A DNA stretch of 64,000 bases from NCBI RefSeq assembly GCF_000385135.1, contig NZ_ARQM01000015.1, positions 1 through 64,000 of the forward strand, given 5' to 3'. The number at the start of each line of letters is the position of its first letter. The stretch's first letter is position 1. Both the position numbers and the translations under genes were made by a program. Of the stretch, positions 52,439-63,029 are shown piece by piece. This stretch comes from Promicromonospora sukumoe 327MFSha3.1. GTDB lineage: Bacteria > Actinomycetota > Actinomycetes > Actinomycetales > Cellulomonadaceae. A model generated the notes under the pieces. The model was not told where the DNA came from and made no database searches. It saw nothing but the letters and a program-made list of their open reading frames with translations.

Positions 52439-55400
52439 TCAGTCGCACACGACGGGGTTGTCGGGGTTGTACGTGTGGTTGAACGAGTTCTCCTTGACGA
52501 CCTTGCCGTCGTGCAGCACCTTGCGGGAGATGGTCACGGAGAAGCCGTCCTCGCCGCCGGGGTACGGCTGGCAGTCGGCCGACGAGTCGTGGATCGTCGT
52601 GGTGGGCACGACGTTCTGCTTGTCGCTCGTGCTGTCCTGCACCGTGTAGTACTTCGTGCTCCAGATCCGGACTGTCAGCTGGTTGCCCGACACGAACGCC
52701 TGCATGACCGCGCCGTACGGGCTGTCGTTCTTGAACTTCATGTCCTTGGCGCCCACGTAGATCGTGGCCTCCCGGCCCGCGGGGTAACGCGGGAACCAGA
52801 AGGAGTGCGCGTGGTGCTCGACGTCGTCGAACCCGGCGAAGAAGCCCGCGTTGAACGACGTCGTGGCCATCTGCGAGAGGCCACCGCCCACGGCCTCGAC
52901 GTGCCGGCCGTTCTCGATCACGCCCGCGTCGAAGTACCCGTTCTCCAGGGTGATCGGGGCCAGCGCCTCCAGCAGGGAGAAGGTCTCGCCCGGCTTGATG
53001 AGGTTGCCCGTGACCATCTCGGCGCCGCGCACCAGGTTCTGGGTGCGGATCTGCTCGTCGGTCAGGGGGGTGCTGAACTCGGAGACGATCTCCTTGACGC
53101 CCAGGGCCTCGAGCGACTCGACGGTGTCCTTCGGGTCCTGCTCGACGAGCTCGACCGAGGTCTCGCGGTCGTCACCGGTCGCGGCGATCCGCACGGCCTT
53201 GGCGGCCCCGCCCGGGTTGATCGTGGTTCCGGCCTTGCCGCCGACCACCGTCGGCTTGCCGCCCGCGAACTCGAAGTGCGCGTCGGACGGGTCGTCCAGC
53301 AGGTTCGTGGTGCCGGCGACGATCGCCTCGACCGTGGCCTTGCGGTCCACGAAGGCGACGAGCTGGTCGTCCTTCGGCTCGAACCGGATGATCCCGGCGA
53401 GCACCTCGGGCGTCAGCACGGGCTGCTGGCCGCCCACGGACACCGTGACCGGCCCCGAGACGATCTTCTGCGCGACCGCGAACTGCTTCTCGGTCTGCGC
53501 CTGCGTGATCACCGGCTCCACGGGCTCGACCGGCAGGTCGAACGGGCCCTCGGCCTGCAGCCAGCGCTCCTGGATGACGCGCGAGGTCTCGCTCGCGACG
53601 ATCCGCGTGCCCTCCTTCGCGTCGGTCTTGACGGCCTGGCCGTCCACGAACCCGACGGTGCCGTCCACGGGCTCCACGGCCAGCGACTCCTCGAGCCCCG
53701 CGACGGCGGCGTCGAACTTCTTGTCGTCGATGTCCAGGAGGAGCGGCTGCTCGGAACCGCCGAACATGTGCGCCCACATGCGTGTGGGGCTGAGCGAGAA
53801 GCCGGTGAGGCCGGCCGCCGTACCCTCGGCGTCGATCGCGAGGCCGCTCTTCTCCGGGGAGAGCTGGGCCTTGCCCTCGCCGGCCGTGAGGTCGATCGGC
53901 TCCGCGATGCGCGGGCCGAGCTGCTCCGTCAGCGCGGACGCCGCCTCGGACGGGGTCATGCCGCCCACGTTCACGCCGGCGACCGTGGTCTCGCGCGGCA
54001 CCGTGTCGCTCACGCTCCACGCCGAGAAGGCGTAGATCGCGAACAGCACGACGACGCCCAGGACCGTGAACAGCGCGATCTTGGGGCCGCGGCTCGGGGC
54101 GCCGTCACCGGCGAGCCCGAAGAAGCCGTCCGGGCCGGCGGCACCCGGGCCGACGGGTCCGTTCGGTCCGGCAGGACCGTTCGGGCCGGCAGGACCGTTC
54201 GGGCCGGCGGGGATGCCGGGGCCGCCCGGGCCCTCGGCGGCGTTCGCCGACGGCGTCGCCTCCGGGCGCACGGGCGCCCAGCTCGTCAGGGGTCGCGCCA
54301 CGCGCTGGATCGCTCCGGTCAGAGGCTTGAGGAACGGGATCTGGCCGCCGTCCGCGTTCGGCACGGCGTTCGGGTCCGACGGCGCGGCCGGGGCGCCCGG
54401 GGCGCCCGGCTGCCCGGCGAGCGGGACCGCCGGGGGCGGGACAGCCGCGCCGGCGTCGGCCGGGGTGCCGGGGGCTGCGGGGGCGCCGGGGGCGGCCGGC
54501 GTGCCGGAGGCTGCCGGGGTACCTGAGGCTCCCGGCGTGCCGGAGCCTCCCGGGGTGCCGGGCTTGGCCGGCGAGACGGAGGGCGGGGTCGAGCCGGTAG
54601 CTGCGGCGGCTGCTCCGGCGCCGGCCGCAGCGGCGCCGGCGGCCGGGATGCTGCCCGGCCGGGTCTGGCTCGTCGCCGCGCCGGTCTTGGGCGGCCGGTC
54701 GAACGCGAAGACGCGCGGGGTGTAGCCGCTGCGCGGCTTGGACGCCTTGGTCGGTGGGGTGGCCAGCTCCTGGACGACGGTCTCCAGCACGGTCACCTGG
54801 TCCGGGCTGTCCGCGTCGGGCTCGGCGGGCTTGTCCTGCGCGGCCTGCTTGGTGCCCGGGTCGGACTCGGTCGCGGCGGGCTCGGCGGCGGGCTTGGCCG
54901 CGGCCGGCTTGGTGGCGTCCGGCTTCGTCGCGTCCGGCTTGGCGTCGGCGGCGGGCGCCGGCGTCGCAGGGGCGGGCGGCGCGGCGGCGGGCGTCGCGGC
55001 GGCGGGCGTCGCGGCGGAATCAGCGGCACGCGGCGCGGACGCCGGAGCGTCGGCGGGCGTCCCGGCGGCCGACGCGGACGCGGCAGCAGCGGACGTCGCG
55101 GCAGCAGCGGCCGCAGCAGTAGCGGGCTTCGCGGCAACGGGCGCGGGCGTCGCAGCGGCGGGTGCGGCCGGCGGAACCGCAGGCGGGGCAGCCGTCGTCG
55201 CGGCCGACGCGGACTGGTCGGCCGACTCAGGCGTCGTCGTCGCGGTGGACTCGGCCGAAGCGGGCACGGTCGAAGCGGGCTGGGCTGCAGCAGCGGGCCG
55301 GGCCGCAGCGGACGCGGCGCCTGCCGACGAGACCGCCGGCGGGGTCGCGGCAGGCGTAGCCGAGGCAGCGGACTCGGCCTCGACGGGCGCGGTCTCGGCG

Positions 55401-56419
55401 GGCGCCGGGGTCGCACCGGACGCGGGCGTGGCTGCCGCAGGCGAGGCGGCTGCTTCAGACCTGGTCGCGGTGTCCGGCTCGGTCTCCGCAGCGGGGGTGT
55501 TCGGAGCGGAGGGGTTCCCCGCGACGGGCGCGGCCGGGGCCACCGGGGCCGCCGGAGCAGCCTGGGTCGCAGGAGCGGCGGGCTCGTCCGCGTCCGAGGA
55601 GTTCGCGGCACCCGGCGCCCCGGCGTCAGGCCGGTTCGCGGCCTCTGCCTGGTTCACCGTGCCGGCGGAGGACTCGCCGGCACCGGCAGGAGCTCCGGCG
55701 TCGGACGTGCTCGGCGCCTCGTTCGCGGAGTCGCCGGAACGTTCGGCCGCGGACGCCGCCGCACCGACGGACGCCGCGGCGGCCGCGGGCGCGACAGGAG
55801 ACGCGGGGGCGTCAGCGCCAGGCCCAGAGTTATCAGCGGCAGGCACGACGACCGGCACGGCGGGCGCCTCAGCGGCACCGCGAGCGGCTCCGACGGCAGG
55901 CGCGTCGGCGTCCGACACGTCGTCGGCGGGCGCGCCCTCGCGGGCGCCGCTCTCGCCGGCGCTGTTCGCGGGCACGCTGTTCACGGCCGCACTGCCGGCG
56001 GCCGCACCGCTCGAGGGCGCGACACTGGCGGGCGCGCCGCTCTCGCCGACGTCGCTCGCAGGCGCACTGTTCTCGGGCGCACCGTTCTCAGGCGCGTTCT
56101 CGGGCGCGGCGGGGACCCCCGCGGGCGGTGCGGCGGGGACGGGCTGGGCCTTCGTAGGCTCGGACTGCTCCGGAGCGGTCACGGGTTCGACCTTGTCTGC
56201 GGATCGGGGAACCGGCTGTGCGGTCGGTCGACCGGCCGGTACTGCGGGCTGCGCGGCCTGGGTGGCCGACGGACGTGCTGGGGGTTGCGACTCCTGTCGC
56301 GGCACGCTGCCAGGGCGTTTCTGGTACAAGCGAGGCGGAATGGCCGGGGCGTGATTCGTCCCGGCGTTCTCGTCTGATGTCGGCTCGAGCGGTTCGTCAC
56401 GCTCGGTCGGCTGACCCAT
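52439..56419 (-). CDS. VanW family membrane protein with long Ala/Pro-rich cytoplasmic region
   Basis: 1326 aa. The ATG at 56419 has CGGAG seven bases upstream. Residues 1 to about 775 are low complexity: Ala, Pro, Glu, Ser, Thr and Val, later Gly/Pro repeats such as GPAGPNGPAGPNG near 755. One transmembrane helix follows ('IALFTVLGVVVLFAIYAF', about 780-798). The outside part has YoaR/PG-binding-4-like repeats (about 805-1120, 'TVAGVNVGGMTPSEAASAL') and a VanW domain (about 1130-1260, 'IKPGETFSLLEALAPI', 'EAVGGGLSQMATTSF', 'SFWFPRYPAGREATI'). VanW proteins act at the cell wall, sometimes tied to glycopeptide resistance clusters, but their biochemistry is unsettled. The huge tail is exceptional. 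Confidence 0.87.
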   Translation of the reverse strand: MGQPTERDEPLEPTSDENAGTNHAPAIPPRLYQKRPGSVPRQESQPPARPSATQAAQPAVPAGRPTAQPVPRSADKVEPVTAPEQSEPTKAQPVPAAPPAGVPAAPENAPENGAPENSAPASDVGESGAPASVAPSSGAAAGSAAVNSVPANSAGESGAREGAPADDVSDADAPAVGAARGAAEAPAVPVVVPAADNSGPGADAPASPVAPAAAAASVGAAASAAERSGDSANEAPSTSDAGAPAGAGESSAGTVNQAEAANRPDAGAPGAANSSDADEPAAPATQAAPAAPVAPAAPVAGNPSAPNTPAAETEPDTATRSEAAASPAAATPASGATPAPAETAPVEAESAASATPAATPPAVSSAGAASAAARPAAAAQPASTVPASAESTATTTPESADQSASAATTAAPPAVPPAAPAAATPAPVAAKPATAAAAAAATSAAAASASAAGTPADAPASAPRAADSAATPAAATPAAAPPAPATPAPAADAKPDATKPDATKPAAAKPAAEPAATESDPGTKQAAQDKPAEPDADSPDQVTVLETVVQELATPPTKASKPRSGYTPRVFAFDRPPKTGAATSQTRPGSIPAAGAAAAGAGAAAAATGSTPPSVSPAKPGTPGGSGTPGASGTPAASGTPAAPGAPAAPGTPADAGAAVPPPAVPLAGQPGAPGAPAAPSDPNAVPNADGGQIPFLKPLTGAIQRVARPLTSWAPVRPEATPSANAAEGPGGPGIPAGPNGPAGPNGPAGPNGPVGPGAAGPDGFFGLAGDGAPSRGPKIALFTVLGVVVLFAIYAFSAWSVSDTVPRETTVAGVNVGGMTPSEAASALTEQLGPRIAEPIDLTAGEGKAQLSPEKSGLAIDAEGTAAGLTGFSLSPTRMWAHMFGGSEQPLLLDIDDKKFDAAVAGLEESLAVEPVDGTVGFVDGQAVKTDAKEGTRIVASETSRVIQERWLQAEGPFDLPVEPVEPVITQAQTEKQFAVAQKIVSGPVTVSVGGQQPVLTPEVLAGIIRFEPKDDQLVAFVDRKATVEAIVAGTTNLLDDPSDAHFEFAGGKPTVVGGKAGTTINPGGAAKAVRIAATGDDRETSVELVEQDPKDTVESLEALGVKEIVSEFSTPLTDEQIRTQNLVRGAEMVTGNLIKPGETFSLLEALAPITLENGYFDAGVIENGRHVEAVGGGLSQMATTSFNAGFFAGFDDVEHHAHSFWFPRYPAGREATIYVGAKDMKFKNDSPYGAVMQAFVSGNQLTVRIWSTKYYTVQDSTSDKQNVVPTTTIHDSSADCQPYPGGEDGFSVTISRKVLHDGKVVKENSFNHTYNPDNPVVCD

Positions 56420-56632
56420 CGGCACGCTCCGTGCAACTACCCGAGACGCGGGCTTTCCGCGTCCCCCGAAGGGCGCACCTGACCTGCGGCGAATCCGCTG
56501 GACGGAATCGCCCTGGCGGGCATCCTATCCAGCGAGAATCCTGCCCAAGGCCTCGTACCGGACGCCCCGAGGTGGAGGTTTCGTATCAATCCTGCCCACC
56601 ATCCTGAACCACCCTGCGAAGAACCGCAGAGG

Positions 56633-57031
56633 TCAGGCAGCAGGCCGATCCCGCCGTGCCGGAACCTCGGAGAACCAGGACGACGGCAGGAACGCGACGA
56701 TCGCCAGGATCGCCACCCCCGAGTACGACCAGACCATGCCGAGAACGCCCGCCGGGACCACGACGTCGCCCCCGGAACCCGGCAGCGACAGGGCCTGCAC
56801 GGCGGCGACCCAGCCCACGCCGAAACCGAGCAGCGTGCCGTAGCCCGCCCAGGCGCGGGCGAGCACGCCGGCCGCGGCCGTGAGCGCGAACGCGAGCACC
56901 AGGCCGAGGTACAGCGAGTCGTCCCCGTACCGGTGCACGACCGTCCCGAGGGCGCCCATCACCACGCCGAGCGCGACGGCCAGCAGGGTGCGGACGATCG
57001 TTCGTCCGAGAGGACGCCGGGGTGAGTTCAC
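56633..57031 (-). CDS. small integral membrane protein (DUF6113-like)
   Basis: 132 aa from a GTG; an ATG at 57049 is an alternative and neither has a good ribosome binding site. Four hydrophobic segments ('VRTLLAVALGVVMGALG', 'LYLGLVLAFALTAAAG', 'LLGFGVGWVAAVQAL', 'WSYSGVAILAIVAFL') fill most of it. Similar small proteins sit near mshB in other actinobacteria, as here. Function unknown. Divergent from the LURP-one-like gene, starts 56 bp apart. Confidence 0.7.
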   Translation of the reverse strand: MNSPRRPLGRTIVRTLLAVALGVVMGALGTVVHRYGDDSLYLGLVLAFALTAAAGVLARAWAGYGTLLGFGVGWVAAVQALSLPGSGGDVVVPAGVLGMVWSYSGVAILAIVAFLPSSWFSEVPARRDRPAA

Positions 57032-57087
57032 CCGAGCATTGTCCAGCATGCGGCTGGGAGCACACTGCATGTGGAACACTCCCGCGG

Positions 57088-57657
57088 GTGAACACCCTCC
57101 AGGCACAGACGCAGCTCATCGTCCGACAGCGGATCCGCATGCTGGTCAACCAGTACGAGGTCCGGGGCGCGCTGCCCGACGGCTCCGAGGGCGACCTCTA
57201 CGCCTTCGCCCAGCAGAAGCGCGTCGCGTTCCGCGAGCAGGTCACGCTCTACACCGACGACACCAAGCGGGAGGCGGTGCTCGGCTTCAAGGCCCGCCAG
57301 GTCGTCGACCTCGGCGCCACCTACGACGTCGTCGACGCGGGCGGCACCCCGATCGGCACGTTCCGCAAGGACTTCGCCAAGTCGCTGCTGCGCAGCACCT
57401 GGCACGTCGAGCAGCCGGGCCTCGGCGTCGCGACGGGAACCGAGCGCAGCCTGCCGATCGCCATCATCCGGCGGCTCATCGAGCTCGAGTGGCTGCCGTA
57501 CCACTTCGACTTCGTGATCGACGGACGCCCCGCGTTCAGCGTCGAGAAGAAGTGGGGCCTGCGCGACCGGTACGTCGTGAACGTCCAGGACCCGCGGCTC
57601 GACCGCCGGCTCGTGACCGCCATGGCGATCGGCCTGGACGCCCTCCAGGAGCGCTGA
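57088..57657 (+). CDS. LURP-one-related / tubby-like protein
   Basis: 189 aa from the GTG at 57088. The fold is suggested by strand-rich 'VRQRIRMLVNQYEVRG', 'FAQQKRVAFREQVTLYTDD', 'FKARQVVDLGATYDVVDAGG' (in parts) and 'GTFRKDFAKSLLRSTWHV', the LOR pattern of a 12-stranded barrel round a central helix. Bacterial members may bind phospholipid or be scramblase-like; the role is unknown. It ends 72 bp before hairpin copy C. Confidence 0.78.
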   Translation: MNTLQAQTQLIVRQRIRMLVNQYEVRGALPDGSEGDLYAFAQQKRVAFREQVTLYTDDTKREAVLGFKARQVVDLGATYDVVDAGGTPIGTFRKDFAKSLLRSTWHVEQPGLGVATGTERSLPIAIIRRLIELEWLPYHFDFVIDGRPAFSVEKKWGLRDRYVVNVQDPRLDRRLVTAMAIGLDALQER

Positions 57658-57729
57658 CCCCGCCGTCGTCCGCCGCCCGCCGTCCGCCGCCCGACCTGCA
57701 GCAACGGACCGATCTCGGCGAGGCGATCC

Positions 57730-57793
57730 CCTTTGAGGCCTAAGTTTCTTCGCTTTGTGGCTGCGCAAAGCGAAGAAACTTAGGCCTCAAAGG
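57730..57793. repeat. repeated hairpin family, copy C, bidirectional terminator
   Basis: Two perfect 28-bp arms with an 8-nt loop lie between the convergent LURP-one-like and mshB genes. Left arm begins CCTTTGAGGCCTAAG and ends TTCTTCGCTTTG. Confidence 0.85.
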
Positions 57794-57826
57794 TGTCCGG
57801 GCTACCGGGTACCGGTCAGCTGCCGG

Positions 57827-59107
57827 TCAGCGGAGCGGGTCGACGACGGCGTAGGTCTCCGTCGTCAGGATCGGGGCCAGCACCCCGTTCGACAGCGCGT
57901 ACCACCCGGCGACCGCCCCGACGGCCTCCGGCAGGGCGCCCGCGTGCTGCACCTGGGTCGCATGGGCCCGCATCGCGCCCACGACCGACCCGAGCACGCC
58001 GCGAATCTCGACCCGCGCGGTAGGGCCGATCCGGGTGATCGGTAGTCCGTCAGATGATCGGTAGTCCGGGCTGCCGACCACCTGACGTTCTGCCGACCAC
58101 TCGGGCAGGCCCTCCTTCGCGAACGGCGGGAGGTCCTCCGCCGGGTCCGGGAGGGCGAGGGCGTGGGCGGCGGCCAGGGCCTGCGCCTCGGGCAGGGCGG
58201 CGAGCGTCGCGCGCGCCGCGCGCACCTCCGCCGCCGGGGCGACGGCCTGCCACAGCTCGGCCCCGGCCCAGGGCTCGCTCCGCCGTCCGACGCCGGAGCC
58301 CGCCTCACCTCCGCGAACCGGCTCGGCACTCCCCTGCCCGACGCCGGAACCGTGCTCACCCTTGCCCCGCTGCCCGACGCCGCCGTCCTGCTCCCCCGCG
58401 AGCACGTCGCCCGGCTCCCACGCCGGATCAGCCGCGAGGCGCAGTGCCCGCACCGTCACCTCGTGCGCGCGCACATGGTCGGGGTGCCCGTATCCGCCGC
58501 CGGGCTCGTACGTGGCGACGACGGCGGGGCGGCACTCGCGGATCAGCGCCGCGAGCCGCCCGGCGGACTCGTCGAGCGGCACCCGCGCGAACGCCGTCGG
58601 CGGGGAGTCGGGCGCCGGGCCGGCGACGCCGGGCGCGACCCAGGCCATCCCGGAGTCCTCGTACCGCACCCCGTCCGCCGCGCCGGAGACCACCCCGGAG
58701 CCCGACCCCGCCGACGCACCCGAATCAGCGTCCACAACCCCGTTTACCTGCGCAGATACCCCGGGAAGACCGTCCAGGAACGAGTGCCGGATCGCGCCGT
58801 CCGCCCCGCCGGCCAGCGCCGTGAGCGCACGGGCCAGCTCGGTCTCGCGGTACGCGCCTAGCGCGGCGCCGTCGCCCTCCAGCCCGGCCCGGCCCTCCGA
58901 CGTCGTACCGGGCAGGGCGATGACCTCGCCGCGTTCCCCGCGGGTACAGGTCACGACATGCGCCGGCCGCCCGGCCGCCGCGAACGCGGCGATCAGCCCA
59001 CCGGTGGACAGCGTCTCGTCGTCCGGGTGCGCGTGCACCGCAAGCAACCCGGATGCCCCGGAGAAAGCACTGAGTGCTGGGCCTTCGCCCGCGGAACGAA
59101 AGTTCAT
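57827..59107 (-). CDS. mshB: mycothiol precursor deacetylase (GlcNAc-Ins deacetylase)
   Basis: 426 aa, longer than the usual 290-310. Removes acetate from GlcNAc-inositol in mycothiol synthesis, with zinc. Motifs 'VHAHPDDETLSTGG' (metal ligands and base, about 24-37) and 'GGGYGHPDHVRAHEV' (about 200) are intact. Extra length comes from a Gly/Ser insert near 130 and a low-complexity insert near 240-280 with repeated GSGVG(Q/R). The ATG at 59107 touches the arm of a hairpin; a TTG at 59047, four codons before AHPDDE, is an alternative start. Confidence 0.88.
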   Translation of the reverse strand: MNFRSAGEGPALSAFSGASGLLAVHAHPDDETLSTGGLIAAFAAAGRPAHVVTCTRGERGEVIALPGTTSEGRAGLEGDGAALGAYRETELARALTALAGGADGAIRHSFLDGLPGVSAQVNGVVDADSGASAGSGSGVVSGAADGVRYEDSGMAWVAPGVAGPAPDSPPTAFARVPLDESAGRLAALIRECRPAVVATYEPGGGYGHPDHVRAHEVTVRALRLAADPAWEPGDVLAGEQDGGVGQRGKGEHGSGVGQGSAEPVRGGEAGSGVGRRSEPWAGAELWQAVAPAAEVRAARATLAALPEAQALAAAHALALPDPAEDLPPFAKEGLPEWSAERQVVGSPDYRSSDGLPITRIGPTARVEIRGVLGSVVGAMRAHATQVQHAGALPEAVGAVAGWYALSNGVLAPILTTETYAVVDPLR

Positions 59108-59128
59108 GGGCGAAGGTCCAGCACTCAG
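59070..59128 (-). promoter_or_regulatory. hairpin spanning the typA-mshB junction and the mshB start
   Basis: Arms 59070-59090 and 59108-59128 (CTGAGTGCTGG..., 20 of 21 paired) enclose a 17-nt loop. On the minus strand it starts 11 nt past the typA stop. The mshB ATG (59105-59107) is at the loop's edge, so the structure is either the typA terminator with mshB starting later, or a translation-controlling hairpin. Confidence 0.6.
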
Positions 59129-59138
59129 CGGTGGAACG

Positions 59139-61082
<1,944 letters not shown>

Positions 61083-61225
61083 GGAGCACTCATTTCCAGA
61101 AGGGAGGTCAGGGGCGCGGACTCTGGCCCGAACGGACCGGTCTCGCAGCACCACCCATCTTACCCGCGAATCGAAATCGCCAGGTGTCGACCGTGTCACT
61201 GTGCGGTGAACACCCCCGGAAGCGA

Positions 61226-61261
61226 CAGACCCTCGGGTCACCGGAGTGTCCCGAGGGTCTG
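61226..61261 (-). terminator. hairpin terminator of the peptide ABC operon
   Basis: CAGACCCTCGGG and its exact complement with a 12-nt loop, 22 bp past the stop of the peptide ABC ATPase gene on the minus strand. Confidence 0.7.
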
Positions 61262-61283
61262 CCACGTACTCACAGGGAGCGGG

Positions 61284-63029
61284 TCAGCCGCCGATCTCCA
61301 GGCTCGCGCCCGGGATGGCCGCCAGGAGGTCCCGCGTGTACTCCTGCTGCGGGTTGTCGAACACCTCGTCGGTGGTCGCGTGCTCCACGATGCTCCCGTC
61401 CTTCATCACGGCCACCAGGTCGGCGATCTGCCGGACCACGGCCAGGTCGTGCGTGATGAAGAGGAAGGACAGCCCGAGCTCGGCCTGCAGGTCGTTGAGC
61501 AGCGTCAGGATCTGCGCCTGGACCAGCACGTCGAGCGCCGAGACGGCCTCGTCGAGCACGAGCACCTCGGGCTTGAGCGCCAGCGCACGCGCGATCGCGA
61601 TGCGCTGCCGCTGCCCGCCCGACAGCTCGTTCGGGAACCGGCGCATGGTGGCCTGCGGCAGCGACACCATGTCGAGCAGCTCCCGCACCCGCGCCTCGCG
61701 CGCCTTGCGGTCACCCACCTTGTGCAGGACGAGCGGCTCCTCGATCGACCGGAAGATCGAGTACGTCGGGTCCAGGGACCCGTACGGGTTCTGGAACACC
61801 GGCTGCACGCGGCGGCGCAGCGCGAACTGCTCCTTGGCGGACATCTTCATGACGTCCTTGCCGTCGAACATGACGGTGCCCGACGTCGGCTCGAGCAGAC
61901 CCAGCACCATGTTGGCCGCCGTGGACTTGCCGGAGCCCGACTCGCCCACCAGCGCCAGGGTGTGACCCTTGGGCAGCGTGAAGTCGATGCCGTCCACCGC
62001 GGTGAAGTTCGTGTGCGAACCCGGCCGGGAACCACGGATGGTGAAGACCTTGGTCAGGTCCTTCGCCACGACGACGTCGGGCGCCGTCGTCTCCGCCTCG
62101 TCCGCGTGCTCGGCGAGCAGGTCGTCCGACTCCTGCCCGCGCTCGTGCGCGGACTGGATGCGCCGGGAGGCCAGCGACGGGGCCGAGGACACGAGCCGCT
62201 TGGTGTACTCGTGCTGCGGGTCCTTGAGGATCTGCAGCGCGGGCCCGGACTCGACGACCCGGCCCTTGTACATGACGACGAGGTGCTCGGCGCGCTCGGC
62301 GGCCAGGCCCAGGTCGTGCGTGATGAACAGGACCGCGGTGCCCAGCTCGGCGGTGAGGCCGTCCAGGTGGTCCAGGATCTTCTTCTGGACCGTCACGTCG
62401 AGGGCCGACGTCGGCTCGTCCGCGATGAGCAGCTTGGGCCGCGAGGCCAGGCCGATCGCGATGAGCGCGCGCTGGCGCATGCCGCCCGAGAACTCGTGCG
62501 GGAACTGGCGGGCACGCCGCTCGGCGTCGGGCAGACCGGCCTCGCTGAGCAGCTCGGCGACGCGCGCGGTGCGCTCCGCCTTGCCGCCCTGGAAGCCGTT
62601 GGCGACGAGCGCCTCGTCGATCTGGGCGCCGATGCGCCACACCGGGTTCAGGTTGGACATCGGGTCCTGGGGAACCAGGCCGATCTCCCGCCCGCGCAGG
62701 TCCTCGACCTGCTTGCGCCCCAGCCCGACGAGCTCGCGCCCACCGAACGAGATGGACCCGCCGGTCACCTTGCCGGTGCCCGGCAGCAGGTCGATGATCG
62801 CGTGCGCCGTGGTCGACTTGCCCGAGCCCGACTCGCCCACGATCGCCACGGACTGCCCCGGGTAGACCGTGAGGTCGACGCCGCGGACGGCCTCCACGGT
62901 GCCGGTCGCCGTGGTGAACGAGATCTTCAGGTCCTTGATCTCGAGCAGCGGGGTGGTGTCGTCGTGCTTCTCGACGGGCACCGGGGCTTCCTCGGTGGTC
63001 CCGTCGGTGAGGGTGATCGTGGTGCTCAT
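61284..63029 (-). CDS. peptide/oligosaccharide ABC transporter ATP-binding protein, fused DppD-DppF type
   Basis: 581 aa. Two full ATPase domains in one chain: Walker A 'GESGSGKSTTAH' (about 61) and 'GESGSGKSTAAN' (about 367), signatures 'FSGGMRQRALIA' and 'LSGGQRQRIAIA', Walker B 'LLIADEPTSALD' and 'VLVLDEAVSALD' (Ala for Pro in the second). Each ends in an Opp/Dpp C-terminal segment ('PQHEYTKRLV', 'PQQEYTRDLL'). It powers import of peptides or similar solutes. ATG overlaps the permease stop (ATGA). Confidence 0.93.
   Translation of the reverse strand: MSTTITLTDGTTEEAPVPVEKHDDTTPLLEIKDLKISFTTATGTVEAVRGVDLTVYPGQSVAIVGESGSGKSTTAHAIIDLLPGTGKVTGGSISFGGRELVGLGRKQVEDLRGREIGLVPQDPMSNLNPVWRIGAQIDEALVANGFQGGKAERTARVAELLSEAGLPDAERRARQFPHEFSGGMRQRALIAIGLASRPKLLIADEPTSALDVTVQKKILDHLDGLTAELGTAVLFITHDLGLAAERAEHLVVMYKGRVVESGPALQILKDPQHEYTKRLVSSAPSLASRRIQSAHERGQESDDLLAEHADEAETTAPDVVVAKDLTKVFTIRGSRPGSHTNFTAVDGIDFTLPKGHTLALVGESGSGKSTAANMVLGLLEPTSGTVMFDGKDVMKMSAKEQFALRRRVQPVFQNPYGSLDPTYSIFRSIEEPLVLHKVGDRKAREARVRELLDMVSLPQATMRRFPNELSGGQRQRIAIARALALKPEVLVLDEAVSALDVLVQAQILTLLNDLQAELGLSFLFITHDLAVVRQIADLVAVMKDGSIVEHATTDEVFDNPQQEYTRDLLAAIPGASLEIGG

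Noticed and set aside
54150-54230. Short GGACCGTTCGGGCCGGCA-type tandem repeat, considered as a CRISPR array or other array
   Set aside because: It encodes in-frame GPAGPNG repeats of the VanW tail with no spacers.
54738-56354. 538-codon Ala/Gly/Ser-rich open frame opposite the VanW tail
   Set aside because: The GCx codon repeats of the VanW tail give open frames in several registers. No ribosome binding site or signal peptide.
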